Shown piece by piece: positions 1 through 9,729 of a DNA stretch of 64,000 nucleotides. Both the position numbers and the translations under genes were made by a program. The stretch spans positions 4,253,560 through 4,317,559 of the forward strand of contig NZ_KI421511.1 in NCBI RefSeq assembly GCF_000473265.1. Reading direction: 5' to 3'. Each line of letters begins with the position of its first letter. The first letter of the stretch is position 1. Source of the DNA: Amycolatopsis thermoflava N1165. GTDB taxonomy: Bacteria > Actinomycetota > Actinomycetes > Mycobacteriales > Pseudonocardiaceae. Under the pieces are notes generated by a model. That model made no database searches, was not told the DNA's origin, and saw only the letters and a program-made list of their open reading frames with translations.

Positions 1-515
1 AGGTGCCACCCACGCGGGCGAACGACGATCGTCGCGGGGTTGTCGCAGATCGTGTAGCGCTTGCCCGATTCGGTGGTGAAGTCGATGTCGCGCCGGATGG
101 CGTCGAACAGGTTCAGCTGCCCGCCGACGATGTTCGACCAGGTCGGCGAGGTCGCGTCCTCGAAGTCGGCCAGCCACACCTTCGCGCCGGAGTTCAGCGC
201 GTTCACGGTCATCTTGCGGTCGGTCGGGCCGGTGATCTCCACGCGCCGGTCCTCGAGGCCGGGCGCCGCGGGCGCCACCTGCCAGGAGTCGTCGTTGCGG
301 ATCCAGCGGGTCTCCGGCCGGAAGTCGAGCACCTCCTCACCGCTGGCGAGCTTCTCCCGCCGCAGCCGCCGCTCGTCGAGCAGCTCGCGCCGCCGACCGG
401 CGAACTCGTTGTCCAGCCGCGCGATGAAGGCCAGCGCCGCCGGGGTGAGGATCTCGTCGTACCGCTCGCCGGCCGGGCCGGCGACCTCGATCTGCGAGGT
501 GAACCTGTGGGACAT
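1..515 (-). CDS. aceB: Malate synthase A, N-terminal part (cut by window edge)
   Basis: Condenses glyoxylate with acetyl-CoA to malate, the second step of the glyoxylate shunt, in the cytosol. Only the first 171 codons are inside the window; the gene runs off the left edge. The visible protein starts [20 protein letters not shown] and contains [12 protein letters not shown] and the following [12 protein letters not shown], typical of malate synthase A/G N-terminal barrels. ATG at 515 is chosen because AGGAAGG lies 7 bases upstream. It follows aceA on the same strand after a 66-base gap that contains a 17-bp hairpin. Function is clear from family resemblance and from its neighbour, although the catalytic C-terminal half cannot be seen. 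Confidence 0.93.
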   Translation of the reverse strand, partial: MSHRFTSQIEVAGPAGERYDEILTPAALAFIARLDNEFAGRRRELLDERRLRREKLASGEEVLDFRPETRWIRNDDSWQVAPAAPGLEDRRVEITGPTDRKMTVNALNSGAKVWLADFEDATSPTWSNIVGGQLNLFDAIRRDIDFTTESGKRYTICDNPATIVVRPRGWH

Positions 516-536
516 GGCAAGCCTTCCTGGAGGGGC

Positions 537-574
537 CGCGAGCGGCCAGGGCGAGCGCGCCCTGGCCGCTCGCG
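537..574 (-). terminator. Strong hairpin between aceA and aceB
   Basis: A perfect 17-bp inverted repeat (537-553 with 558-574) and a 4-base loop fill most of the aceA-aceB gap. No T-run follows on the minus strand, so it may be a partial terminator or an RNA-processing/stabilising element that sets a higher aceA than aceB level, rather than a simple end of transcription. Confidence 0.75.
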
Positions 575-581
575 ACTTCTT

Positions 582-1868
<1,287 letters not shown>

Positions 1869-1881
1869 GGGAGTTCTCCAC

Positions 1882-2019
1882 CTTTGCGAACTTTGCGATG
1901 ACTCGCTTGCTTGGAACGACCATGACATGCGCTGCGCAAACACCGCCAGCGCTCCAATTTGCCAATTTCTGCAAATTTTGGCGTAGCATGTTGTGAAGGT
2001 TGCGAAACGAGGTTTCGCA
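1882..2019. promoter_or_regulatory. Cluster of RamB-like operator boxes between aceA and ramB
   Basis: Three repeat structures are visible. First, a tandem CTTTGCGA at 1882-1889 and 1891-1898, just before the aceA start. Second, an inverted repeat AATTTGC/GCAAATT (1956-1962 and 1971-1977). Third, a perfect inverted repeat TGCGAAAC-GAG-GTTTCGCA (2001-2019). A further TGCAAAGTTCGC follows at about 2024. RamB of corynebacteria binds AAAGTTTGCAAA-like sequences, which these resemble. The region is markedly AT-richer than its surroundings, as expected of a divergent promoter. Confidence 0.72.
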
Positions 2020-2095
2020 GCCGCTGCAAAGTTCGCCGACTGAATCGGTCACGTGATCGGTGCGGTCGGGAAAAGATCCTCGGGAAGGGCCTGTC

Positions 2096-3520
2096 GTGGA
2101 GAAGACTTTCGCCGGCGCGAAGCTGCGCCACCTACGCGAGAGCCGGTCGATGAGCCAGGCGGACCTGGCCAGGTTGCTGGAGATCAGCCCCAGCTACCTG
2201 AACCAGATCGAGCACAACTCGCGTCCCTTGACCGTTCCAGTGCTGCTGCGCATCACCGAGGCGTTCGGGGTCGACACCGAGTTCTTCGCCAACAACGACA
2301 CCAGCCGCCTGGTCGCCGACGTGCGCGAAGCGCTGCTCGACGAGGCGCTCGGTGTCGAGGCCACGACCAGCGAGCTCAACGAGCTGGCCACCAACCTGCC
2401 GACGATCGCGCAGGCACTGGTGCGGCTGCACCGCAGCTACCGGGCGGCGGTGGAGAGCACGGCCGCGCTGGTCACCGAGAACGGCATGGGCCCGCACGGC
2501 AGCGCCGCCGCGCCCCTGCCCCACGAGGAGGTCCGCGACTTCTTCTACGAGCGCGAGAACTACGTCGCCGAGCTGGACGAACGCGCCGAGCGGATGGCCG
2601 AGGACATCGGCCTGCGCCGCGGCGGCGTTCACAAGACTTTGCAGGACCGGCTCGCCGACCACTACGGCGTGCAGGTGACCAGCGAGGGCATCGACGAGGC
2701 CGCGGGCGAGCAGCACCGCTACTCCCCCGACTCGAGGATCCTGCGGCTCGCGCCGAGCCTGCGGGTGGGCCAGCGGGCGTTCCGGATGGCTTCGCAGATC
2801 GCGTTGCTGGAGTACGACGACCTGATCACCGAGCTGGCGGATTCGTGGGCGTTCTCCGGCCCGGCGGCCCGGTCACTGGCGCGGGTCGGCCTTGCCAACT
2901 ACTTCGCAGGCGCGCTGATCCTGCCCTACGGCGCGTTCCTGTCCATGGCGGAGACCTTCCGCTACGACATCGAGCGGTTGTGCGACCACTTCGGCGTCGG
3001 GTTCGAGACGGTGTGCCACCGGCTGTCCACCCTGCAGCGGCCCAAGCGGCGCGGCGTGCCGTTCTCGTTCGTGCGGGTGGACCGCGCGGGCAACATGTCG
3101 AAGCGGCAGTCCGCGGCGGGCTTCCATTTCTCCCGCGTCGGCGGGTCGTGCCCGCTGTGGAACGTCTACGAGGCGTTCAGCTCGCCGGGCAAGATCCTCA
3201 CCCAGATCGCGACGCTGCCGGACGGCAAGAGCTACTTCTGGATCGCGCGGACGGTCTCGCGCAACATCGGGGGCTACGGCAGCCCAGGCAAGATGTTCAG
3301 CGTCGGCCTCGGCTGCGAACTCCGGCACGCCGGGCGGCTCGTCTACTCGACCGGTCTGGACCTGGACGCCAAGGCGGCCGCCACGCCGATCGGCATGGGC
3401 TGCAAGGTGTGCGAACGACCGGCCTGCCCGCAGCGCGCGTTCCCGACGATCGGCAAGCAGCTCACGGTCGACGAGAACACCAGCACCTTCGTCCCGTACC
3501 CGGCGGTGCCCAAGGGATAG
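2096..3520 (+). CDS. ramB: RamB-type short-chain acyl-responsive regulator (XRE family)
   Basis: DNA-binding regulator of acetate and glyoxylate metabolism. Residues about 7-60 form an XRE helix-turn-helix (LARLLEISPSYLNQIEH). The middle is the IrrE/ImmA-like region, and the C-terminus is the DUF2083 domain with the cysteine motif CKVCERPACPQRAFP seen in RamB/ScfR proteins. Its 474 residues match RamB length. GTG at 2096 is chosen over an in-frame start at 2060 because GGGAAGGG sits 6 bases upstream and the resulting N-terminus MEKTFAGAKLRHLRE aligns with the family. It is divergent from aceA, its expected target. Whether it activates or represses here cannot be read from sequence. Confidence 0.92.
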   Translation: MEKTFAGAKLRHLRESRSMSQADLARLLEISPSYLNQIEHNSRPLTVPVLLRITEAFGVDTEFFANNDTSRLVADVREALLDEALGVEATTSELNELATNLPTIAQALVRLHRSYRAAVESTAALVTENGMGPHGSAAAPLPHEEVRDFFYERENYVAELDERAERMAEDIGLRRGGVHKTLQDRLADHYGVQVTSEGIDEAAGEQHRYSPDSRILRLAPSLRVGQRAFRMASQIALLEYDDLITELADSWAFSGPAARSLARVGLANYFAGALILPYGAFLSMAETFRYDIERLCDHFGVGFETVCHRLSTLQRPKRRGVPFSFVRVDRAGNMSKRQSAAGFHFSRVGGSCPLWNVYEAFSSPGKILTQIATLPDGKSYFWIARTVSRNIGGYGSPGKMFSVGLGCELRHAGRLVYSTGLDLDAKAAATPIGMGCKVCERPACPQRAFPTIGKQLTVDENTSTFVPYPAVPKG

Positions 3521-3529
3521 CGTGGGCGC

Positions 3530-4066
3530 ATGACGACGCTCTTCCGGATCCTGGCCGTCAGCGGGAGCACGCGGGCGGGCTCGACCAACTCGGCGATGCT
3601 CGCCACCGCGCAGGCGATCGCGCCGGAGGGCGCGGTCGTCGAGGTCTACGACGGGCTCCGGTCGTTGCCGCACTTCGATCCGGACGACGACCGGGACCCG
3701 CTCCCGGACGCCGTCGCCGACCTACGGGGACAGCTCAAGGAAGCGGACGCGGTGCTGTTCTGCACGCCGGAGTACGCCGGCGCGCTGCCCGGGTCGTTCA
3801 AGAACCTGCTCGACTGGGCGGTCGGTTCGGACGCGATGGGCGGCAAGCCGGTGGCGTGGATCAACGTGTCGTCGTCGATCACCGGCGCCGTCGGGGCGCA
3901 CGAGTCGCTGCGGACCGTGCTGGGCTACCTGGGCACGCGGATCGTCGAGGAGGCCTGCGTGCACATCCCGGTGCCGCGCGAGGCGATCGGCGCGGACGGT
4001 CTGATCGGCGACGAAGCCATCCGCGATCGGGTGCGTGCGGCGCTGACCGCGCTGGCAACGCGCTAA
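3530..4066 (+). CDS. NADPH-dependent FMN reductase family protein
   Basis: Flavodoxin-fold oxidoreductase of 178 residues that likely binds FMN and reduces flavin or quinones with NAD(P)H. The phosphate-binding loop VSGSTRAGSTNSAML is at residues 8-22, and the family motif TPEYAGALPGSFKNLLDW is at about residue 80. The gene starts 9 bases after ramB. Its stop overlaps the stop of the convergent acyltransferase by 4 bases. The substrate is unknown. Confidence 0.88.
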   Translation: MTTLFRILAVSGSTRAGSTNSAMLATAQAIAPEGAVVEVYDGLRSLPHFDPDDDRDPLPDAVADLRGQLKEADAVLFCTPEYAGALPGSFKNLLDWAVGSDAMGGKPVAWINVSSSITGAVGAHESLRTVLGYLGTRIVEEACVHIPVPREAIGADGLIGDEAIRDRVRAALTALATR

Positions 4067-4821
4067 ACCCTGTCTTCCAGGGTCTTCTGCAGCGCCTTGT
4101 TCGCCTTGCGGGCCATGTCGGCGATGGCCTCGCGGCGTTCGGCGTCGGCTTCGTAGTCGGCGCGGCGGTCGCGCACCACGCGCGCCGGGGAGCCCACCGC
4201 GATGCCGTAGTCCGGGATGTCGCCGCGCACCACGGCGTGCGCGCCGAGGACGCAACCGCGGCCGACGCGGGTGCCGCGCAGCACCGAGACCTTCGTGCCG
4301 ATCCAGGTGTCCGGCCCGATGCGCACCGGGGTCTTCACGATCCCCTGGTCCTTGATCGGCAGGTTGATGTCGGTGGTGACGTGGTCGAAGTCACAGATGT
4401 AGACCCAGTCGGCCACCAGGGTCGCCGCGCCGAGCTCGATGTCGAGGTAGCAGTTGACGACGTTCTGGCGCCCGAAGACCGCCTTGTCGCCGATGCGCAG
4501 CGAACCCTCGTGGCAGCGGATCGCGTTGCCGTCGCCGATGTGGACCCAGCGCCCGATCTCCAGGCGGCCGTAACCGGGGCGGCAGTGGATCTCCACGTCC
4601 TTGCCGAGGAAGACCATGCCGCGCAGGATGATGTGCGGGTTCGCCAGCCGGAACTTGAGCAGGCGCCAGTACCGCACCAGGTACCAGGGGGTGTAGGCGC
4701 GGTTGCGCAGGACCCAGCGCAGCGAGTCGGCGGTCAGGAACTTCGCCTGACGAGGGTCGCGCCGGGCGCGGCGCCAGGCCTGCACCCGGGACAGCACCGG
4801 CGATCCCCACATCGATGTCAT
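4063..4821 (-). CDS. Left-handed beta-helix (hexapeptide) acyltransferase
   Basis: A 252-residue protein with the repeated [LIV]-G-x4 hexapeptide pattern from about residue 75 to 210, ending in YGIAVGSPARVVRDR, the usual end of maltose/galactoside or WcaF-type O-acetyltransferases. The histidine in CDFDHVTTDI is a plausible catalytic base. It probably acetylates a sugar or glycoconjugate. The N-terminal 70 residues (LSRVQAWRRARR, PWYLVRYWRLLKFRLANPH) are basic and amphipathic and could touch the membrane. Its start lies only 11 bases from that of the divergent nucleoside hydrolase. Confidence 0.85.
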   Translation of the reverse strand: MTSMWGSPVLSRVQAWRRARRDPRQAKFLTADSLRWVLRNRAYTPWYLVRYWRLLKFRLANPHIILRGMVFLGKDVEIHCRPGYGRLEIGRWVHIGDGNAIRCHEGSLRIGDKAVFGRQNVVNCYLDIELGAATLVADWVYICDFDHVTTDINLPIKDQGIVKTPVRIGPDTWIGTKVSVLRGTRVGRGCVLGAHAVVRGDIPDYGIAVGSPARVVRDRRADYEADAERREAIADMARKANKALQKTLEDRV

Positions 4822-4832
4822 AAGTTGACAGT

Positions 4833-5795
4833 ATGCCGACTCCGTTGATCATCGATACCGACCCGGGCGTGGACGACGCGTTCGCGATCGCGCTGGCCGC
4901 GCTGAGCGAGGACGTCGAACTGCTGGGGGTCACCACGGTTTTCGGCAACGTCCCGCTCGAAGCGACCACCCTCAACGCGCGCCGGGTGCTGGCGCTGTGC
5001 GGGCGCGCGGACGTGCCGGTCGCGGCCGGCGCCGCGCGGCCGCTGGTGCACGCCCAGCTGCAGCGGGCCAGCCACGTGCACGGCTCGGACGGGCTGTCCG
5101 GGCGGTCGGCCGCGCTGCCCGAGCCGGCCCGGGTGCTGGAGCCGGGCGGCGCGGTGAGCCTGCTGGTTTCGCTGCTGGAGGCGGCCGCGGAGCCGGTCAC
5201 GATCGCGCCGATCGGCCCGCTCACGAACATCGCGCTGCTGCTCGCGGCGCACCCCGAGGTGCGGGAGAAGATCGCGCGCATCGTCGTCATGGGCGGCGGG
5301 CTGGCCGGCGGCAACACCACCGGCGCGGCGGAGTTCAACATCTGGAGCGACCCGGAGGCGGCGCGGCGGGTGCTGGTCGAGGAGCCGGTGCCGTGCGTGC
5401 TCGTGCCGATGGACCTGACCTACCGGTGCGCGGTGGACAGCACGTGGCTCGGCAAGCTGGCCGCGTCCGGGCCCATCGGCACCGCGCTGGAAGCGTTGAC
5501 GCCGGACTACCTGGCGCACTACCGCAAGGCGCTCGGGTGGGACGGGATCGTGCTGCACGACGCGGTCGCGGTGGCGGAGGCGATCCGGCCGGGGATTCTG
5601 AAGACGGAGAGCTATCCGATCGAGGTGGAGTGCTCACTGGGCCCCGCCCGCGGCGCGACGCTGGTCGACCGGCGGCGGCAGGCGCTGCGCGCGGACGCGG
5701 AAGGCGACGTCGCGCCGGGGCGCGTCGAGGTGGCCGTGGACACCGACCTGGAAGGCCTGCGGGGCTTCATCCTGGAGCGGCTGACACAGGCCTGA
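4833..5795 (+). CDS. Inosine-uridine preferring nucleoside hydrolase family
   Basis: Hydrolyses the N-glycosidic bond of nucleosides for base and ribose salvage. The 320-residue protein opens with the calcium-binding signature DTDPGVDDAFAI at residues 8-19, and has GPLTNIALLL and the EFNIWSDPEAA motif that completes the active site. The start is fixed by the signature so close to the N-terminus. No clear ribosome binding site fits in the 11-base gap to the divergent gene, so a leaderless transcript is possible. Exact base preference cannot be told. Confidence 0.92.
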   Translation: MPTPLIIDTDPGVDDAFAIALAALSEDVELLGVTTVFGNVPLEATTLNARRVLALCGRADVPVAAGAARPLVHAQLQRASHVHGSDGLSGRSAALPEPARVLEPGGAVSLLVSLLEAAAEPVTIAPIGPLTNIALLLAAHPEVREKIARIVVMGGGLAGGNTTGAAEFNIWSDPEAARRVLVEEPVPCVLVPMDLTYRCAVDSTWLGKLAASGPIGTALEALTPDYLAHYRKALGWDGIVLHDAVAVAEAIRPGILKTESYPIEVECSLGPARGATLVDRRRQALRADAEGDVAPGRVEVAVDTDLEGLRGFILERLTQA

Positions 5796-5814
5796 CAGCC
5801 CCGGGGACCGGTCG

Positions 5815-6219
5815 TCAGCGGGCGAGCCTCGCCCTGGCCTCTTCGGTGAGCGGCGCGAAGAAGTTGACCAGGTTGCCGTCGGGGTCGCGGAACAGCAGCG
5901 AGCGGTTGCCCCACGGCATGGTCGTCGGCTTCTGCACGATCTCGGGGACGACCGCCAGCGACGTCAGCCGTTCGTACGCCCGGTCCACGTCCTCGACGAG
6001 GAACTCGAGGATCGCGGTCCGGTTCGACGCGGGCACGGCCGCCCCGGGGCTGAACAGCGACATCGTCTCGGCGCCGCCGATCGCGAGCGTGCACGAGGAA
6101 CCGGCGAACTCGGCGAACTGATCGGCGAGCCATCGCGCCCGCAGGCCGGTCACCTGCTCGTAGAACTCGGCAAGGCGTGCGACGTCGCTGGTGATGACAC
6201 GGACGGAGACGAGCTGCAC
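5815..6219 (-). CDS. VOC (glyoxalase/bleomycin resistance) family protein
   Basis: A 134-residue single-domain vicinal-oxygen-chelate protein, with the fold seen in VRVITSDVARLAEFYEQVTG and, near the C-terminus, FRDPDGNLVNFFAPL. GTG at 6219 is chosen: AAAGGA lies 8 bases upstream, and the protein starts exactly at the first beta strand. It faces a WYL-domain regulator 90 bases away, a common pairing in which the regulator controls its neighbour. Substrate or ligand unknown; it could be a resistance or binding protein rather than an enzyme. Confidence 0.87.
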   Translation of the reverse strand: MQLVSVRVITSDVARLAEFYEQVTGLRARWLADQFAEFAGSSCTLAIGGAETMSLFSPGAAVPASNRTAILEFLVEDVDRAYERLTSLAVVPEIVQKPTTMPWGNRSLLFRDPDGNLVNFFAPLTEEARARLAR

Positions 6220-6309
6220 GGCGGGTCCTTTCTGCACTTCTGGGAGGGACACCGGCCACGCTAGGGGCGATAGTGGACAGGATCCGCCCGGTATTGCGAG
6301 GATCTTCGG

Positions 6310-7287
6310 GTGACCCGGCCGATCGCCCGTGTGCTGGCCCTGCTGGAGATCCTCCAGAGCGGCGGGACCCGGACCGTCGCCGAGCTCGCCGGTCGGCTCG
6401 ACGTCGACGAGCGCACCGTGCGCCGATACGTCGATCACCTCCGCGACCTCGACGTCCCGGTCCGCACGGTGCGCGGACGGCACGGCGGGTACCGGCTGTC
6501 GCCCGGCTACCGGATGCCCCCGCTCATGCTCACCGACGAGGAAGCGCTCGCCGTTCTGCTCGGTCTGGTCGCGGGGCGGCGAGCCGGCCTGATCACCACG
6601 TCGGTCGCGGCCGCGGAGAGCGCGGCCGCGAAGATCCGCCGGGTGCTGCCCGGAGCCGTCGGGCGGCGGCTCGACGCGCTGCTGGAGATCGCCGGTTTCA
6701 CCGCGCCGCCGCGACCGGCGCTGACGGCGGAGGCCGGGGTGCTGCTCACCGTGGCGGAGGCGGCGCGGGATCGCCGGCCGGTCGAAATCGCTTACACCGC
6801 GGGCCACGGCGGCGCCAGCGAACGCGTCGTCCACCCGTACGGGGTGGTGGCGCACTCCGGGCGGTGGTACCTGAGCGGCTTCGACTCGGCCAGCGGGCAG
6901 GTGCGCACGTTCCGGATCGACCGGATCGGAACCGTCGAAATGGGCGCGGGAACGTTCGACGTGCCGGCGGGTTTCGATCCTGCGGAACGGGTGCTCAGCG
7001 CCCTCGCCGAGACGCCGTACGAGCACGAGGTGTCCGTGCGGATCCGGTCGACGCCCGAACGGATCCGCTCCGTCTTCCCGCCGTCCGTCGCGTCGCTGGA
7101 GACGATCCCCGACGGTGATCCCTGGGTGCGCGCACGGATCCGGGCGCAGCGACTCGACTGGATACCGCCCCTGCTCGCGGCGCTCGACCAGCCGTTCGTC
7201 GTCGAGCAGCCCGGCGCCCTTCGCGATCTCGTCAGAGCACTGGCGGATCGGCTGGCCCGCCACGCCGAAGCGGGACCGGACGACTGA
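6310..7287 (+). CDS. YafY-type regulator with WYL domain
   Basis: A 325-residue transcription factor. An HTH_11 winged helix occupies residues 1-60 (RTVAELAGRLDVDERTVRRY). A central linker is followed by a WYL domain around residues 160-210 (GVVAHSGRWYLSGFD, then QVRTFRIDRIG) and a WCX-like C-terminus. WYL domains sense ligands, often nucleotides or nucleic acid. Divergent from the VOC gene, which is its likely target. GTG at 6310 gives the normal family N-terminus MTRPIARVLALLEIL. Confidence 0.9.
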   Translation: MTRPIARVLALLEILQSGGTRTVAELAGRLDVDERTVRRYVDHLRDLDVPVRTVRGRHGGYRLSPGYRMPPLMLTDEEALAVLLGLVAGRRAGLITTSVAAAESAAAKIRRVLPGAVGRRLDALLEIAGFTAPPRPALTAEAGVLLTVAEAARDRRPVEIAYTAGHGGASERVVHPYGVVAHSGRWYLSGFDSASGQVRTFRIDRIGTVEMGAGTFDVPAGFDPAERVLSALAETPYEHEVSVRIRSTPERIRSVFPPSVASLETIPDGDPWVRARIRAQRLDWIPPLLAALDQPFVVEQPGALRDLVRALADRLARHAEAGPDD

Positions 7288-7301
7288 TCACCACAAGCCG
7301 G

Positions 7302-8795
7302 TCAGGGGTGCGCGGGGTGCGGGATGCGCACGGCGGCCAGGCGCTTGTTCCGGGCGGAAGCGCTTTCCCCCACCTTGGACACGCTCGTGCAGCGCGGATA
7401 CGTCAGGCCCGGTTCCGGGTCGAGGATCTTCTCGCAGGTGACGGAGTGCTCGTCCGCGCCGAGGAAGAACCGCAGGCTCGTGCCCGGCCGCACCAGGACG
7501 TGGGACAGCCGCACGTCGTGTTCGTCGCGGTCCTCGCCGAGGCCGAAGAACGGGTCGGCGTAGCGGACGCCGTCGGCCTCGAAGTGGTGCTCCGCGCCGT
7601 CCGCGTCGAGCGCCTCGGCGAGCACGCCGAGCGTCACGCTGGCCGGGATCACCAACCGCCACCACTGCGGCGGCTTGCGGCCGGTCACGGTGACCTTCAG
7701 CTGGTACACGGCCAGCTTCACGGTTTCCGCGAACGCCCGCAGCTCGCGCCGCAGCGCCGTCGCCTCGGTCTCGAGCGCGTCGAGCCCGCCGCGGTCGCGC
7801 ACGTAGTGGTAGGCCTCCTCGACGCCGCTGCGTTCCCGCGCCGACAACGCGTATTCGGTGACCAGCCGCCGTCGCTCCGATTCGGACAGACCCGGCCCGT
7901 CGTCCCACATCTCCAGCATCGCGGCGGCGTGCGGGCGCACGTTGCGGTACCCCAGGGCGACATGCCAGGCCGGCAGCACCTCGTCGCCGAAGCCGGCGAC
8001 CACCTCGATCGCCGCGACGCGTTCGACCGGTGATGCGAACTCCGCGGCGTGCAGGAGTTGCGCGGCGCCGTCGACCGGGCGCCTGCCCTCGAACCAGCGC
8101 AGCGCCTGCCGCCAGGCCTCGTCGGCGGGCAGCGGCGCGAGACGGCCCAGCAGCTGGGCGGCGCGCAGCCCGGGCGTGACCGGGCGCGGTTCCCGAGCAG
8201 CCCACTCGTCGAGCGCCCACTGGCCCAGCGGCGTCACCTTCCGGTCGGCGTCGAGAGCGCCGAACTCGGTCAGCACGTCCAGCGCCGCGTCGAGGGGGAA
8301 CAGGTCCGTGCCGCCGAAGCTCGACGCGACCGCGTCCCCGTCCTCGCTGCCCTTGAGCAGCCGGTGCACCGAGAACACCAGGTCGTCGAGCAGCGGGCCG
8401 TTGGCCAGCGCGGTCAGCACCGCGCGGCACATCGCGAACGCACCGCGACGGCGCGGGTCGGCCGACTCCGCGCGCAGGACCGCGTCCAGGCCCTTGAGCC
8501 ACAGCTGCGCCGGATCGTCGTGCGGCGGGCGGGCGACCGCCTCCGCGACGCCGACCTCGATCAGCCCCGCGCCTTCCGCGGCCACCCACGGCCGGTGGAT
8601 CGTGACGACGTCCGCGGCCGAGCGGACCTTCTCGCCGACCTCGACGCCGAGCACCCCGGCGACCGAGGGGACGTCGGCGGGACGCAGAACTCCTTTGGGG
8701 GTAACGGGTCTCCCGTCGCCGACCCAGCTCGCCAGCGCCCTCGTCCGGGACAGCGCTGGGCACTGACTCGCCAGTGTGGAGATTCCGGTACTCAC
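7302..8795 (-). CDS. pRiA4b ORF-3-like domain protein
   Basis: A 497-residue protein of unknown function. The C-terminal 130 residues (YQLKVTVTGRKPPQWWRLVI, then LRFFLGADEHSVTCEKI) match the plasmid pRiA4b ORF-3-like domain found in stand-alone and mobile-element-linked proteins. The N-terminal 350 residues are helical and repeat-like, without a motif I recognise. GTG at 8795 is the start. It converges with the WYL regulator (14-base gap) and diverges from the MBL hydrolase. No transposase or plasmid gene is nearby, so the domain name should not be taken as evidence of mobility. Confidence 0.75.
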   Translation of the reverse strand: MSTGISTLASQCPALSRTRALASWVGDGRPVTPKGVLRPADVPSVAGVLGVEVGEKVRSAADVVTIHRPWVAAEGAGLIEVGVAEAVARPPHDDPAQLWLKGLDAVLRAESADPRRRGAFAMCRAVLTALANGPLLDDLVFSVHRLLKGSEDGDAVASSFGGTDLFPLDAALDVLTEFGALDADRKVTPLGQWALDEWAAREPRPVTPGLRAAQLLGRLAPLPADEAWRQALRWFEGRRPVDGAAQLLHAAEFASPVERVAAIEVVAGFGDEVLPAWHVALGYRNVRPHAAAMLEMWDDGPGLSESERRRLVTEYALSARERSGVEEAYHYVRDRGGLDALETEATALRRELRAFAETVKLAVYQLKVTVTGRKPPQWWRLVIPASVTLGVLAEALDADGAEHHFEADGVRYADPFFGLGEDRDEHDVRLSHVLVRPGTSLRFFLGADEHSVTCEKILDPEPGLTYPRCTSVSKVGESASARNKRLAAVRIPHPAHP

Positions 8796-8898
8796 CCGCA
8801 GGACTTTAGCGAGGGCGCCCCGTTACCCGGACGGGTGTTTCCGTCCACAGTAGAGATGTCGATTTGTCGATCATGTGCCGCGGGCTAAGCTCGGCCCG

Positions 8899-9651
8899 GT
8901 GAGCGATCTCAGCCTGACGGTCCTCGGCTCCGCCACGCCGTACGCCGAGCCGGGCAACCCGTGCTCGGGCTACCTGGTCTCCAGCGGTGAGACGCACGTG
9001 TGGCTCGACGCGGGCCCCGGCACGCTCGCCGAGCTGCGCCGCCACACCGGCCTGGACCGGCTCGCCGCCATCTGGATCTCGCACCTGCACGCCGACCACT
9101 GCGCCGACCTGCTCACCGCGTACTACGGCGCCCTCTTCGCGGACGTCGAGCTGCCCGCGCCGATCCCGCTGTTCGGCCCGCCCGGGATCGCCGACCGGCT
9201 GGCCGGTTTCCTGACCAACGGGCCGTCGCGCAGCCCGGTCGAGCGGGCCTTCGCCGTGCAGGAGCTGTCCGACGGGCACCGGGCGGAGATCGGCCCGATG
9301 ACGTTCACCGCCGCGGCCGTCGAGCACGGCATGCCCGCGTTCGGTGTGCGCATCGAGGCGGGCGCGGCTTCGCTGGCTTACTCCGGCGACAGCGCGCCCT
9401 GCCCGGCGGTGACCAGCCTGGCCAAGAACTGCGACGCGTTGCTATGCGAGGCGGACGGCCCGGCGCCGTCGGAGGCGCACCACACCCCGGAGGACGCGGG
9501 CGAGGCCGCGGCCGGCGCGGGAGTGCGGAGGCTGATCGTCACGCATGTCGGGCCATTCCTCACGCCGGGCGATGCCGTCACCCGCGCTGCGGCACGCTTC
9601 GAAGGGCCGGTCGCGTACGCGGCTCCCGGCGCCGTCTTCCACCTGCCCTGA
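8899..9651 (+). CDS. MBL-fold metallohydrolase
   Basis: A 250-residue metallo-beta-lactamase-fold enzyme with the zinc motif HLHADHCADL at about residue 63, GDS near residue 160 and a distal THVG histidine near residue 215. The N-terminal pattern LGSATPYAEPGNPCSGYLV and the zinc region resemble the second MBL protein at 23372-24139, so the window holds two members of the Rv1339-like branch (phosphodiesterase/RNase Z-like). It likely cleaves phosphodiesters. GTG at 8899 is chosen because the protein then begins at the first beta strand; an earlier in-frame GTG at 8875 has no better ribosome binding site. Confidence 0.82.
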   Translation: MSDLSLTVLGSATPYAEPGNPCSGYLVSSGETHVWLDAGPGTLAELRRHTGLDRLAAIWISHLHADHCADLLTAYYGALFADVELPAPIPLFGPPGIADRLAGFLTNGPSRSPVERAFAVQELSDGHRAEIGPMTFTAAAVEHGMPAFGVRIEAGAASLAYSGDSAPCPAVTSLAKNCDALLCEADGPAPSEAHHTPEDAGEAAAGAGVRRLIVTHVGPFLTPGDAVTRAAARFEGPVAYAAPGAVFHLP

Positions 9652-9690
9652 TCGGCCCGGGCGAACACTCCCGTTTCTCCCGTTCGGGAA

Positions 9691-9727
9691 ATTAGCGAGC
9701 GTTGCTAATAGCTCTCAGTCAGAGCTA
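9691..9727. promoter_or_regulatory. Two overlapping inverted repeats at the marR start
   Basis: ATTAGC-N7-GCTAAT (9691-9709) and TAGCTCT-CAGTC-AGAGCTA (9709-9727) abut each other and end 2 bases before the GTG start of the MarR gene. Both are perfect. This placement is typical of an autoregulatory MarR operator and would also control the ABC exporter genes behind it. Confidence 0.7.
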
Positions 9728-9729
9728 CC

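Noticed and set aside
2053-4848. 931-codon plus-strand frame
   Set aside because: Overlaps ramB, the flavin reductase and the acyltransferase in shifted frames; the translation is Arg/Pro/Ala-rich without motifs.
7302-8795. Mobile element suggested by the pRiA4b ORF-3-like domain
   Set aside because: No transposase, inverted ends or target duplications nearby; the domain also occurs in chromosomal stand-alone proteins.
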